DNA of 64,000 nt from positions 1 through 64,000 of the forward strand of contig NZ_SCMB01000006.1 of assembly GCF_014323605.1 (NCBI RefSeq). Direction: 5' to 3'. Source of the DNA: Lactobacillus kimbladii (GTDB taxonomy: Bacteria > Bacillota > Bacilli > Lactobacillales > Lactobacillaceae). The translations under genes and the position numbers were made by a program. How positions within the stretch are numbered: position 1 is the stretch's first letter; each line of letters starts with the position of its first letter. The notes under the pieces were generated by a model. The model had not been told where the DNA came from and did not search any database. It saw only the letters and a program-made list of their open reading frames with translations. This document shows positions 16,676-27,634 of this stretch, piece after piece.

Positions 16676-18037
16676 TTGTATACCGAATTAGTTTCAAAAA
16701 TAGTGGAAGATATGGGAGGCAAAGCCAACATCGCATCACATACACATTGTATGACAAGATTACGCATAACAACCCATGATGATTCTCGTGTACTTACTGA
16801 CAAGATAAAAAATCTTAAAGGAATTATGGGAATCGTAAAAAAAGGTGATCAATGGCAAATAGTAATAGGACCTAATGTTGAAGAAGTATATAACTCTTTT
16901 GTAGATTATTTAAACAATTCTACAGAAAAAGGGACGGTTAAGGAAAAACATTCTAAAGGTACTTGGGGAGCAAATATCTTAAATACGATAGCTGGAATTT
17001 TTAATCCTATTGTGCCTGCTCTTGCTGGTTCAGGATTAATAAAAGCAATTCTAGCTCTTTGCCTAGCTTGTCACTGGTTAACCGATAAATCTCAAACTTA
17101 TATTGTATTGAATGTGATTAGTGATGGTGTGTTTAATTTTTTGCCATTCTTACTGGCATATTCATCATCTAAAATTTTTAAAATGAATACTGCGGTAGCA
17201 CTGGGAATAGCTGGTGCAATGTTGCATCCAACATTTATTCAATACATAACTGCGGGTAAAACTACCTTGCAATTTTTTGGAATTACTATGCATTTAGTTG
17301 ATTATCAAACCAGTGTATTACCAATCATATTAGTTATATGGTTTGCTTCATATATTGAAAAGTTTCTAAATAGAGTAATTCCAAAAGCAATAAAAATAAT
17401 TGTAGTACCAGCTTTTACCTTATTGCTTGCTACTCCAATAGCTTTGTTAATTATTGGACCATTAGCTCAATGGATTGGTACTGGATTAGCATCAGGAGTA
17501 AACGTAATGTTTGACCGGTGGGGAATTATAGCCAGTCTTCTTTATGGTGCATTTTACTCACTTATAGTTGTTACGGGTTTACAGCATGGTATGGTTCCAA
17601 TTTTAGTTGATAGTATTTCTCGTTATGGTTTTAATCATATTAGTCCTGCATCGGGAAGTTCAAACATGGGTCAAGCTGGGGCAGCCTTTGGTGTTTGGCT
17701 TCGTTCAAAAGATAGGGACACTAAGGCCGTAGCAGCATCTGCGTGTATTTCAGCTTTAAGTGGAGTAACAGAACCAGCAATTTATGGCGTTAATCTTCGC
17801 TTAAAGAAACCATTCTTGTATGCTGGTATTGGAGGAGCAGCCGGTGGTCTAGTTGCAGGTATTTTAAAAGCTAAGTGCTACGCATTAGGCGGTCCTTCAT
17901 TTTTAACATTACCAATGTTTATTGGTGATCCTAATAATGTTTGGTTTGTTGTTTTAGCTTTTATAGTTGCATTTGTTGTTGCTGCTATTATTACTGTCAT
18001 ATTTGGTTTTGAAGAAACACCACTTAAGGAGGGTTAG
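16676..18037 (+). CDS. PTS beta-glucoside-family EIIBC component
   Basis: Membrane transporter and phosphoryl-transfer protein of the glucose/sucrose/beta-glucoside PTS superfamily; 453 residues. The EIIB domain (residues 1-85) carries phospho-Cys25 in HTHCMTRLRI. The EIIC domain starts near residue 105 and has the characteristic SGVTEPAIYGVNL motif near 365. The separate EIIA is encoded four genes on. TTG start with a strong GGGGGAG ribosome site. The imported sugar is probably a beta-glucoside, since a 6-phospho-beta-glucosidase is in the operon; with RidA and an aminotransferase alongside, the aglycone could be nitrogenous. That last point is inference. Confidence 0.9.
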   Translation: MYTELVSKIVEDMGGKANIASHTHCMTRLRITTHDDSRVLTDKIKNLKGIMGIVKKGDQWQIVIGPNVEEVYNSFVDYLNNSTEKGTVKEKHSKGTWGANILNTIAGIFNPIVPALAGSGLIKAILALCLACHWLTDKSQTYIVLNVISDGVFNFLPFLLAYSSSKIFKMNTAVALGIAGAMLHPTFIQYITAGKTTLQFFGITMHLVDYQTSVLPIILVIWFASYIEKFLNRVIPKAIKIIVVPAFTLLLATPIALLIIGPLAQWIGTGLASGVNVMFDRWGIIASLLYGAFYSLIVVTGLQHGMVPILVDSISRYGFNHISPASGSSNMGQAGAAFGVWLRSKDRDTKAVAASACISALSGVTEPAIYGVNLRLKKPFLYAGIGGAAGGLVAGILKAKCYALGGPSFLTLPMFIGDPNNVWFVVLAFIVAFVVAAIITVIFGFEETPLKEG

Positions 18038-18043
18038 CATCTC

Positions 18044-20718
<2,675 letters not shown>

Positions 20719-20730
20719 GAAGGAAAAGAT

Positions 20731-21219
20731 ATGATAAGTTTTTTCAAAAAGAAAGAGGAAAGCCTTAAAATAACAGCACCAGTAGACGGAGAATTAGTAC
20801 CGATAACCGAAGTAAAAGATGATATTTTTTCCAAAAGGATGTTAGGCGATGGCTTTGCGATTAAACCGAATTCAGATGATTTGTATTCTCCAGTTAAAGG
20901 TATGATTTCTTCAATTTTTTCAACAAAGCATGCTCTTGGAATAAAGACAGAAAATGGTTTGGAAATATTACTTCATTTTGGAATTGATACTGTTGAGTTG
21001 GAAGGGAAGCCGTTTAGTATTAAAGTAAAAGAAAGTGAAAAGATATTTTCAAATGATTATATTGGTACAATGAATTGCTCTATGATAGAAGAAGAACAAA
21101 AAGATGATATTGTAATAGTTGTTTTTACTAATTTAAATAAGGGTACTGAGTTTCCCAAAATAATTAATAGAAAAATAAAACATGGAGATGAAGTAGGTGA
21201 AATCAAGATTAAGAGGTAA
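20731..21219 (+). CDS. PTS glucose-family EIIA component
   Basis: 162-residue soluble EIIA of the Crr family that phosphorylates the EIIBC encoded upstream. The active His82 is in GLEILLHFGIDTVEL, with the second conserved His67 in STKHALG. The N-terminal APVDGELVPITEVKDDIFS is the standard EIIA-Glc start. It is separated from the EIIBC by two enzyme genes but is the last gene of the same operon, 12 nt after GH1. It may also serve other PTS systems lacking an EIIA. Confidence 0.93.
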   Translation: MISFFKKKEESLKITAPVDGELVPITEVKDDIFSKRMLGDGFAIKPNSDDLYSPVKGMISSIFSTKHALGIKTENGLEILLHFGIDTVELEGKPFSIKVKESEKIFSNDYIGTMNCSMIEEEQKDDIVIVVFTNLNKGTEFPKIINRKIKHGDEVGEIKIKR

Positions 21220-21360
21220 ATAAAACTGTTCGTGATCATTTAAAAATTATTATTGCATTTAGCATTTTACAGCAAATAAAAAGAAACTTATGGAAGTAGA
21301 TTTTATGAGTATAAGAGAGGTGAACTCTTATGATTGATACAGACATCTTTTAATTTATTT

Positions 21361-21374
21361 GGAAAGCGCTTTCT
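21361..21374. promoter_or_regulatory. cre-like site (CcpA)
   Basis: GGAAAGCGCTTTCT contains the perfect palindrome GAAAGCGCTTTC and fits 12 of 14 positions of the catabolite-response consensus. It lies past the end of the EIIA gene and upstream of the promoter and leader of the PhnD-like gene, so it more likely acts on the latter. Confidence 0.65.
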
Positions 21375-21437
21375 TATTTTAAATGAATAAAATAACATAT
21401 TTTGAGAATAAAACTACTGTAATTACTCTCAATATTG

Positions 21438-21657
21438 TGCTATTATTTTCTTAGACTAAGAAAGAGAGGTAGATTACTCCATATGCATGTGTTAACTCAA
21501 AATTTTGAGCAATTTGCTATGGGGGAAGTGCGGCTTTCTTATCTGAACAATCTGTTGTTGCTGTTTTTTAATATGATCATTAATGGACTTAGCATATCAC
21601 GCAACGTGAAATGCTAAGTCTTTTTTGATTGCTATATTTCCAGATCAGGAGGAAATC
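21438..21657 (+). promoter_or_regulatory. Structured leader ending in a terminator, candidate riboswitch/attenuator
   Basis: An extended -10 box (TGCTATTAT, ending near 21446) would start a roughly 200-nt untranslated leader. AAGAAAG near 21459 can pair with CTTTCTT near 21536, enclosing about 70 nt with the inner hairpin TCAAAATTTTGA. A very strong terminator (21586-21626) comes next, only 31 nt before the start codon. This is the layout of a cis-acting RNA switch. I could not match it to a named riboswitch class; some resemblance to the folate class (GUAGAU, GUUAA) is too weak to claim. No good open frame is present. Confidence 0.5.
21586..21626 (+). terminator. Strong terminator just upstream of the PhnD-like gene
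   Basis: GACTTAGCAT pairs with ATGCTAAGTC and, after a single mismatch, TCACG pairs with CGTGA around a CAA loop; six T follow. It would stop transcripts before the PhnD-like gene unless an alternative fold forms. Confidence 0.9.
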
Positions 21658-22587
21658 ATGCCAAAATTTAAGAAGTTTTTAGTTGGTGCTATTGCAGTTT
21701 TGGGCACTGCTTTACTTGCTGGGTGCTCTAACTCAGCTAAAAAACAAGCTGATAGCGGTACACCAAAGTCTCTCAACGTGCAGTTCGTACCGAGCGTTTC
21801 TGCTAATACTCTGGAGACTAAGGCCAAACCATTAGAAAAAATGCTATCAAAGCGTCTGGGAATTCCAGTTCACGTTTCAGTTTCAACAAGTGGTAATGCA
21901 CTGGTAGAAGCAATGAAATCCAAAAAAATAGATGTCGGTTTTTTACCAGGTGATGACTATGTGCAGGCGCATAAACAGCATGCAGCTGATGTTTTATTAC
22001 AGTCAGAGCGTTTTGGTTTAACTAGACCAGATGGTAACTGGACTAAAAAGTTAGTTCATACTTTCCATTCCGAAATTCTAGTTAGAAAAGACTCTGGTAT
22101 CAAGAGCTGGAGGGATCTTAAAGGTAAGAAAATTTCAATTCAAAGCCCAACTTCAACTTCTGGTTATATTTTCCCAGTTGCCGAATTAAAGCAAAAGGGA
22201 CTGGATGTTCCTCGTAGCTGCAAGCTGGTTACTACAACTGGACATGATCAGGCAGTTCTGAATGTTTTAAATAAAGATACTGATGCAGCTTTTGTTTTTG
22301 AGGATGCCCGTAATAATGTTATTAAGGACAACCCTAAGATTAAATCGCAAGTAGTGCCAATTTATTACACAACAGAAATTCCTAATGATACTATTTCTGT
22401 CATTCCGAGTTTGTCAAAATCCTTCCGGGAAAAGTTAGCTAATGCATTTATTGCTATTGGTAAATCTAAAGAAGGTAGAAAAGTAATCGAACGCGTTTAT
22501 TCACATGAAGGATATGTCAAAGCTAAAGATAGTGACTATGACACTGTTCGTAAGTATGAAAAAATTGCTGAGTCAATTAAAAAGTAA
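21658..22587 (+). CDS. Phosphate/phosphonate-type ABC substrate-binding lipoprotein (PhnD-like)
   Basis: Exported lipoprotein of 309 residues. The signal peptide has a lipobox LLAGCSN (lipidated Cys19), followed by a two-lobed periplasmic-binding fold with the family features LNVQFVPSVSANTLETKAKPLEKML, VDVGFLPGDDYVQA and KDLKGKKISIQSPTSTSGYIFP-like segments. Members bind phosphonate, phosphite or phosphate esters and hand them to PhnC/PhnE. No ABC ATPase or permease gene lies nearby, so it is an orphan binding protein. ATG at 21658 follows CAGGAGGAAATC; upstream in-frame codons overlap the terminator and are rejected. Expression is probably controlled by the structured leader. Confidence 0.85.
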   Translation: MPKFKKFLVGAIAVLGTALLAGCSNSAKKQADSGTPKSLNVQFVPSVSANTLETKAKPLEKMLSKRLGIPVHVSVSTSGNALVEAMKSKKIDVGFLPGDDYVQAHKQHAADVLLQSERFGLTRPDGNWTKKLVHTFHSEILVRKDSGIKSWRDLKGKKISIQSPTSTSGYIFPVAELKQKGLDVPRSCKLVTTTGHDQAVLNVLNKDTDAAFVFEDARNNVIKDNPKIKSQVVPIYYTTEIPNDTISVIPSLSKSFREKLANAFIAIGKSKEGRKVIERVYSHEGYVKAKDSDYDTVRKYEKIAESIKK

Positions 22588-22614
22588 TTAAGCTTATAAA
22601 TAATTACTATAAAG

Positions 22615-22654
22615 TGCATCTTTTGTTGTTTGAACAGGAAAAGATGCATTTTTT
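22615..22654 (+). terminator. Terminator of the PhnD-like gene
   Basis: Perfect 10-bp stem (TGCATCTTTT with AAAAGATGCA), a 14-nt loop and a run of six T. Confidence 0.88.
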
Positions 22655-22805
22655 GTACTTAAAATATTGAATTAATATGGTTAAGAATAAGTTTTTATAA
22701 TAATTTGCAATTATTGCTTTAGCAAATAGAAAAAGATTGTTTTAATGATTTTAATTAAAAAGCAACTTTTTAAGTTTATATCAAGTTATCGAACAGTTTC
22801 AAACA

Positions 22806-22833
22806 TTGACAAACAAAAAGGAACAGCTATAAT
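22806..22833 (+). promoter_or_regulatory. lacR promoter with DeoR-type operator
   Basis: TTGACA (-35), a 16-nt spacer and TATAAT (-10). The spacer is AACAAAAAGGAACAGC, which resembles motifs found after the gat promoter (AACAAAAACTAACA at 24951, AAACAAAAGCGAAA at 24970). The shared motif suggests that LacR binds both sites. Confidence 0.7.
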
Positions 22834-22883
22834 TAAAATGAACTAAGTTAGTTGCTTAATCTAGTTTAAGAAGTAGGGTACTA

Positions 22884-23639
22884 ATGTTAAAAAGTGAAAG
22901 ACTGAAAACTATTTTACAAGTAGTAAAAACCCAGAAATTTGTCACAGTTGATGAATTGGCACAGGCTTTAAAAGTGTCTGACATGACAATTAGACGAGAT
23001 CTTAATGAACTGCATAAAGCAAATAAAATTTTGCGTATTCACGGTGGTGCACAGTTATTGTCTGATCAAATCAGGACTGAAAAAAGTTATCAGCAAAAAC
23101 GTGAAATTCATAGTAAAGAAAAATATGAAGTAGCAAAAAGGGCTTGTAATTTGATTCATGAAAATGATTCAATTTACGTTGGTCCTGGAACAACTTTAGA
23201 ACTGTTGGTTGCTAATTTAAAAGTTAAGCATCTTAGGATTGTTACTAATTCATTGCCTGTATTTGAAGCTGCCAAAAATAATATGAATGATTACGATTTA
23301 ATTATGGTTGGTGGCTCATACCGAAGAATTAGTGGTGCTTTTGTAGGTGCTTTGGCCAATAATGAACTGAAAACTATGTCATTTTCTGTGGGTTTTGTTG
23401 GTGTTAATGGCATTAAAGATACTTCCTTGACAACTGCTAACTTAGAGGAGGGTCAAACCGAAGGTATTGGATTAGATCATTCACAAATAAAATTTGTGGC
23501 TGCTGATTATACTAAATTGGATCATAGTGATTTTCACCAATTTTATGATTTGCGCAATGTGGATGGTTTAATTACTAATCGGGAAATTGAGCCTGAGTTG
23601 GAAAAGCATTACAGTCAATTTACGACTATTTATAAGTAG
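22884..23639 (+). CDS. lacR: DeoR family repressor, LacR-like
   Basis: 251-residue sugar-phosphate-responsive repressor. N-terminal winged HTH ([41 protein letters not shown], residues 3-43), then a ribose-5-phosphate isomerase-like sensor domain with [20 protein letters not shown] and [14 protein letters not shown]. In streptococci and lactococci LacR represses the tagatose-6-phosphate genes and is relieved by tagatose-6-phosphate. It lies directly before lacA and lacB with a tight gap and is probably co-transcribed, giving autoregulation. The neighbouring gat PTS carries the same operator-like motif. Confidence 0.87.
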   Translation: MLKSERLKTILQVVKTQKFVTVDELAQALKVSDMTIRRDLNELHKANKILRIHGGAQLLSDQIRTEKSYQQKREIHSKEKYEVAKRACNLIHENDSIYVGPGTTLELLVANLKVKHLRIVTNSLPVFEAAKNNMNDYDLIMVGGSYRRISGAFVGALANNELKTMSFSVGFVGVNGIKDTSLTTANLEEGQTEGIGLDHSQIKFVAADYTKLDHSDFHQFYDLRNVDGLITNREIEPELEKHYSQFTTIYK

Positions 23640-23661
23640 TTTTTTGAGAGGAGATTTGGCT

Positions 23662-24090
23662 ATGAAGGTTGTCATTGGTAGTGACAAGGCAGGTTTTACC
23701 TTAAAAGAAAAAGTAAAAGATTACCTGAAGGCACATCAATATGATGTTTTGGATGTTACTCCGGAACCCGCTGAGGATTTTGTGGAATCTAGTTTAAAGG
23801 TAACTCATGAAGTATTAGACAATGGCATTAAAAAAGCTATTATGTTCGACGAATACGGTGTAGGATCTGCCATGGCGTCAAATAAGGTTAAAGGTATGGT
23901 TACCGCAAATGTTAATGAAGAAAGAACTGCACATATGACTGCTATGCACAATGGTGCAAAAGCTATTGCTTTAGGTAGTGGTATTGTGGGTGAAAAACTG
24001 GCTTATTCAATCGTGCAACATTATTTGGATACTGAATATGCTGGTGGCCGCCATCAAGTGCGTTTGAATATGCTTGAAAAAATGATTTAA
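23662..24090 (+). CDS. lacA: Galactose-6-phosphate isomerase subunit LacA
   Basis: Converts D-galactose-6-phosphate to D-tagatose-6-phosphate with LacB. 142 residues, the standard length, RpiB/LacAB fold. Seen: [20 protein letters not shown] at the start and [21 protein letters not shown] in the middle. LacA lacks the catalytic Cys that its partner carries, as usual. ATG at 23662 follows GAGAGGAGATTTGG; an upstream in-frame start inside lacR is rejected. First dedicated enzyme of the tagatose pathway in this locus. Confidence 0.93.
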   Translation: MKVVIGSDKAGFTLKEKVKDYLKAHQYDVLDVTPEPAEDFVESSLKVTHEVLDNGIKKAIMFDEYGVGSAMASNKVKGMVTANVNEERTAHMTAMHNGAKAIALGSGIVGEKLAYSIVQHYLDTEYAGGRHQVRLNMLEKMI

Positions 24091-24102
24091 GGAGGCTTAC
24101 TG

Positions 24103-24678
24103 ATGCTAGATAATGATAGACCACAGCCCGAGTTTGTTGATCCTAAAAATGATAAGCATATGGTCATTGCTTTAGGAAATGATCATATTGTTACTTCTGT
24201 CAAAATGGCTATTTCTGATCATTTAAAAGAAGAGGGATATCAGGTCATTGATGAAGGTACTCATGATAATACCAGAACCCACTATCCAATTTACGGTAAA
24301 CGTGTTGCTGAAGACGTTGCTGATGGTCGTGCCGATTTAGGTATTGTCCTTTGTGGTACTGGTATCGGTATCTCAACTGCTGCAGATAAAAACGAGGGAG
24401 TTCGTGCAGCTATGGTTGGTGATGTTGCTCAAGCTGAATATGCTCGACGGGAATTGAATGCCAATGTTTTAGGCTTTGGTGGTATAGTTTTAGGACGAGA
24501 CTTTATTTTTGACATTGTCGACTCATTCTTAAATGCCAAATATGAGTCTACTCCCGAAAGACAAAATTTAATTGCCAAAATTGATGGTATTGCCAAACCA
24601 AATCCAGACCAAAAGGATAACGTACACTTCTTTGATGAAGAAAATAAGAAGTGGGCTGAAGGCATATACCACGACTAA
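24103..24678 (+). CDS. lacB: Galactose-6-phosphate isomerase subunit LacB
   Basis: Catalytic partner of LacA. RpiB fold with [26 protein letters not shown] and the active-site strand [24 protein letters not shown] containing the catalytic Cys. 191 residues, about twenty longer than the usual LacB, because of a polar N-terminal extension ([18 protein letters not shown]) read from an ATG with a good AAGGAGG site. The shorter start at ATGGTCATTGC lacks a ribosome site. It is followed by a terminator, so lacRAB form one transcript. Confidence 0.93.
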   Translation: MLDNDRPQPEFVDPKNDKHMVIALGNDHIVTSVKMAISDHLKEEGYQVIDEGTHDNTRTHYPIYGKRVAEDVADGRADLGIVLCGTGIGISTAADKNEGVRAAMVGDVAQAEYARRELNANVLGFGGIVLGRDFIFDIVDSFLNAKYESTPERQNLIAKIDGIAKPNPDQKDNVHFFDEENKKWAEGIYHD

Positions 24679-24724
24679 TATGGTAAATAGTATAAAGATA
24701 TAGAATTATAATTTAATCGCACAT

Positions 24725-24757
24725 AAAGCCATGATTTGAAGGTCATGGCTTTTTCTT
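24725..24757 (+). terminator. Terminator of lacRAB
   Basis: Perfect 10-bp stem AAAGCCATGA/TCATGGCTTT with an 8-nt loop and T-run. Confidence 0.9.
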
Positions 24758-24897
24758 GCTTGAAAATAAGAGAAAAAATTATGAGAAATAAATTGATGAT
24801 TATAACAAAACATCGCTCGAATAACTACCTGAAGTCAAATAGTCCATTTAAACTGGTTAAAAATAGATAATCTGTTTGTTTTTTATCATATTTTTTA

Positions 24898-24993
24898 AAA
24901 AAGCGTTTGCATTTTTCTTTACCATTAAATATAATAGCAATAGACAAGTGAACAAAAACTAACATATTCAAACAAAAGCGAAAAACTTGTCTA
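24898..24993 (+). promoter_or_regulatory. gat promoter with cre and LacR-like operators
   Basis: TTGCAT (-35, 24907-24912), a 17-nt spacer and TATAAT (-10, 24930-24935). A cre-like AAAAAGCGTTTGCA overlaps the -35. Downstream of the start point, an inverted repeat TAGACAAGT...ACTTGTCTA (24941-24949 and 24985-24993) brackets AACAAAAACTAACA and AAACAAAAGCGAAA, which resemble the lacR promoter spacer. This fits dual control by CcpA and LacR. Confidence 0.7.
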
Positions 24994-25013
24994 TTGTTAA
25001 GGAGGCCTAATTT

Positions 25014-25502
25014 GTGAAAGAAAATAACTTGTTCTCTGCGAATGCAGTATTTGTAAGTGATGCGTCGGATCCAACCACAATTTTTAAAGAAGTTTCAGAT
25101 AAATTACTTGCTCTTAATTTGGTCAAAGACGGCTTTTTCAATGGAATTAGCCAGCGTGAACAACAATATCCGACTGGCATAGATACTTCGCCAATTGCAA
25201 AGGAATTGCCAAATATTGCTGTACCGCATACTGAAGGTGAGTTTGTTAATACATGTTTGATAGTACCTGTTGCTTTAAAAGCACCAGTACCCTTTAAAAA
25301 TATGATTGTACCTGATCAGAGTTTGCCAGTAAAATTTCTGTTTATGATCTTGAATAATAATCCAGAAGGACAAGCAAACATTTTAGCACAAATTATGGAC
25401 TTTCTTAGACTCACACCAGTTTCAAAGTTACAAACATTATTCAATCTTACCAAAACTGATAAAATTTATCAGTTCTTAAGTAAGAATTTTAGTCAACAGT
25501 AG
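25014..25502 (+). CDS. gatA: PTS galactitol/galactose-type EIIA
   Basis: 162-residue cytoplasmic EIIA of the fructose/mannitol/galactitol fold. Phospho-His72 sits in NIAVPHTEGEFV. GTG start preceded by TTAAGGAGGCC. It receives phosphate from HPr and passes it to GatB. In other Firmicutes this PTS next to lacAB imports galactose (or galactitol) as the 6-phosphate; the adjacent galactose-6-phosphate isomerase argues for galactose here. Confidence 0.88.
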   Translation: MKENNLFSANAVFVSDASDPTTIFKEVSDKLLALNLVKDGFFNGISQREQQYPTGIDTSPIAKELPNIAVPHTEGEFVNTCLIVPVALKAPVPFKNMIVPDQSLPVKFLFMILNNNPEGQANILAQIMDFLRLTPVSKLQTLFNLTKTDKIYQFLSKNFSQQ

Positions 25503-25513
25503 GAGGGCTTTTT

Positions 25514-25828
25514 ATGAGCAGAGAAGTAAAATTTATAGCTGCATGTGGTGCTGGGGTAAACTCATCCCACCAAATTAAGGATGCAGTTGAAGAAGAAATG
25601 AGAAAGCGTGGTTATAACGTTAAAGTTGATGCCTATATGATTAAAGATGTCAATGAAGATCTTTTATCACATTATGATGGCTATTTAACAATTGCCAAAA
25701 CTGATCTTTCCTTTAAACCAAAAATTCCGTTAATTGATGCAGGAGCAATTTTGTATCGTATACCAGCTATGGCTAAACCAGTTTATGACAATGTAGAAAA
25801 AGTTGTTAAAGAAATTAGTGCTGAATAA
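25514..25828 (+). CDS. gatB: PTS galactitol/galactose-type EIIB
   Basis: 104-residue EIIB with the phospho-Cys11 loop AACGAGVNSS close to the N-terminus, the compact Rossmann-like fold typical of galactitol/lactose EIIB, and an ATG with AGGAGGGC. It sits 11 nt after gatA and 20 nt before gatC. Confidence 0.9.
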   Translation: MSREVKFIAACGAGVNSSHQIKDAVEEEMRKRGYNVKVDAYMIKDVNEDLLSHYDGYLTIAKTDLSFKPKIPLIDAGAILYRIPAMAKPVYDNVEKVVKEISAE

Positions 25829-25848
25829 GATTTCAAGAGGAAATAAAA

Positions 25849-27267
25849 ATGAATGGGATAATTAGTTTCGCTAACTCACTTTTTAAACCTTTAATTGATA
25901 TGGGTGCTGCCGCAATAATGTTAATTGTTTTAACATTAATTGCAGTACTCTTTCGTGTCAAGTTTACTAAGGCCTTAGAAGGTGGCTTGAAATTAGCTAT
26001 TGCTATCACAGCGATAGGTAATGTTATGAATATGTTGACTACAGCATTTCAAAAACCAATGTTGCAATTCGTTAAGCACACTGGCATTCACATGGATATG
26101 CAAGATATGGGTTGGGCACCACTTGCTACTATAACTTGGGGTTCACCATATACCTTGTTTTATCTGTTAGTTTTAATTATTTTGAATGTTGTTCTGTTGA
26201 TATTAAACAAGACAAACACTCTTGACGTAGATATCTTTGATGTTTGGCATCTGGCATTTGATGGCTTATTCTGTGTTTATGTTGGTGCTCCTCTTTGGCT
26301 GTCAACCTTATTGGTACTTTTCATTGGTACTATGAAAATCATTAACTCTGACTTAATGAAGCCTACATTTAATGATTTGTTAGATGCCCCTGAAGGTAAC
26401 CCAATGACTACTACTCATATGAACTATATGATGAATCCAATCATCATGGTGTTTAACAAGTTCTTTGACAAATGTCTGCCTTGGCTAGACAAATTTGACT
26501 TTGACTCTACTAAATTGAACGAAAAAATCGGTTTCTGGGGCAGTAGATTTGCTATTGGTGTTTACCTTGGTGTGTTCGTTTCCTTGCTAGCAGGTAATAA
26601 CTTTGCAACTGAGCAGGGGTGGAAAGATATGTTCACGCTATCATTTATTGGTGGTTCATGTATTGAATTATTCTCTGTAATTGGTTCGTGGTTCATTGCG
26701 TCCGTTGAGCCTTTGTCTCAAGGTATTGCTGATTTTGCGACTAAGAAATTTTCTGGCCGTACCTTTAATATTGGACTTGACTGGCCATTCTTAGCTGGTC
26801 GTTCCGAAATTTGGGCAGCTGCTAATGTATTGGCTCCAATTATGATGCTTGAAGCAATGGTTTTGCCTGGTAACAGGTTAATGCCCTTAGGCGGAATCAT
26901 CGCTATGGGTGTTACTCCAGCTTTGCTAGTTGTTACTCGTGGTAAAATTATTCGGATGATTATCATTGGGACAATTGAATTACCTATCTTCCTTTGGGCT
27001 GGTACTATGGTTGGTCCTTTTGTTACCAACATGGCCCACTCTGTAGGTGCTGCTATTCCTGCACATACCCTGGTTTCAGACACTACTATGGAAGGTCCAG
27101 TTGAAAAATTCTTGGCTTACTTAGTTGGAAATGCTTGGAAACAACAAGGAATGTTTATTGTTTATGCCTTAATCGCTTTGGCAGTTTACCTTCTTTTATT
27201 CATCTGGTATGCAAAACAAATGAAGAAGAGAAATGCAGAATATGCTGCAGCAAAAAAGGCTAAATAA
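25849..27267 (+). CDS. gatC: PTS galactitol/galactose-type EIIC
   Basis: Membrane transport subunit, 472 residues, with about ten to twelve hydrophobic segments. The GatC-family marks are the N-terminal FKPLIDMGAAAIMLIVLTLIA helix, the hydrophilic region VDIFDVWHLAFDGLF, the conserved FNKFFDKCLPWLDKFDFDSTKLNEKIGFWGS, and GGIIAMGVTPALLVVTRGKI. It delivers sugar to GatB for phosphorylation. Ribosome site AAGAGGAAAT. Confidence 0.92.
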   Translation: MNGIISFANSLFKPLIDMGAAAIMLIVLTLIAVLFRVKFTKALEGGLKLAIAITAIGNVMNMLTTAFQKPMLQFVKHTGIHMDMQDMGWAPLATITWGSPYTLFYLLVLIILNVVLLILNKTNTLDVDIFDVWHLAFDGLFCVYVGAPLWLSTLLVLFIGTMKIINSDLMKPTFNDLLDAPEGNPMTTTHMNYMMNPIIMVFNKFFDKCLPWLDKFDFDSTKLNEKIGFWGSRFAIGVYLGVFVSLLAGNNFATEQGWKDMFTLSFIGGSCIELFSVIGSWFIASVEPLSQGIADFATKKFSGRTFNIGLDWPFLAGRSEIWAAANVLAPIMMLEAMVLPGNRLMPLGGIIAMGVTPALLVVTRGKIIRMIIIGTIELPIFLWAGTMVGPFVTNMAHSVGAAIPAHTLVSDTTMEGPVEKFLAYLVGNAWKQQGMFIVYALIALAVYLLLFIWYAKQMKKRNAEYAAAKKAK

Positions 27268-27300
27268 TCATTGGAATGTATTGGCTTAAGGGTGATCAAA

Positions 27301-27537
27301 TTGAAGAAAACAAAAGTATCAGATAAAGAAAAGGCTAGAAGGAATCGTATCCTTTTTTGGGCAGTTGTTGTAATTGTGGTTAACTTGCTACAGATTTTAT
27401 TTAAGAATTGGATAACAAGTCTAATTGCCATGGTTGGTACAATCTATGCCTTATATCGTATTGTTGTTTTTGATAATCCTAAAAATCGCCTTAGTCAAAA
27501 ATACTATGATTGGAAAGGCAATAAGCTAAGTAAATAG
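27301..27537 (+). CDS. Small membrane protein of the gat operon
   Basis: 78-residue protein with a strongly basic N-terminus (KKTKVSDKEKARRNR) and two adjacent hydrophobic segments (ILFWAVVVIVVNLLQILF and SLIAMVGTIYALYRIVVF). A TTG codon with AAGGGTG seven nt upstream is the best start; an earlier in-frame TTG has no ribosome site. It is the last gene of the gat transcript, 34 nt after gatC, before a terminator. I do not recognise the family; a PTS accessory role is only suggested by position. Confidence 0.6.
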   Translation: MKKTKVSDKEKARRNRILFWAVVVIVVNLLQILFKNWITSLIAMVGTIYALYRIVVFDNPKNRLSQKYYDWKGNKLSK

Positions 27538-27546
27538 ATAACTTTA

Positions 27547-27585
27547 AATGCCATTAGGAAATTTTGTCCTAACGGCATTATTATT
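27547..27585 (+). terminator. Terminator of the gat operon
   Basis: AATGCC and TTAGGA pair with TCCTAA and GGCATT (one internal mismatch), 7-nt loop, followed by ATTATTTCTT; the weak T-run may allow read-through into GH35. Confidence 0.7.
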
Positions 27586-27634
27586 TCTTAAGATTGCAAA
27601 TATTATGTTTTTTAATGAATTCAGGAGTTAAGAA

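Noticed and set aside
21435..21617. 60-codon frame in the leader before the PhnD-like gene
   Set aside because: It overlaps the closing helix and the terminator of the leader, its GTG start has no ribosome site, and the composition is not protein-like.
26718..27083. 121-codon leftward frame inside gatC
   Set aside because: Antisense shadow of a conserved membrane-protein gene; no start signal.
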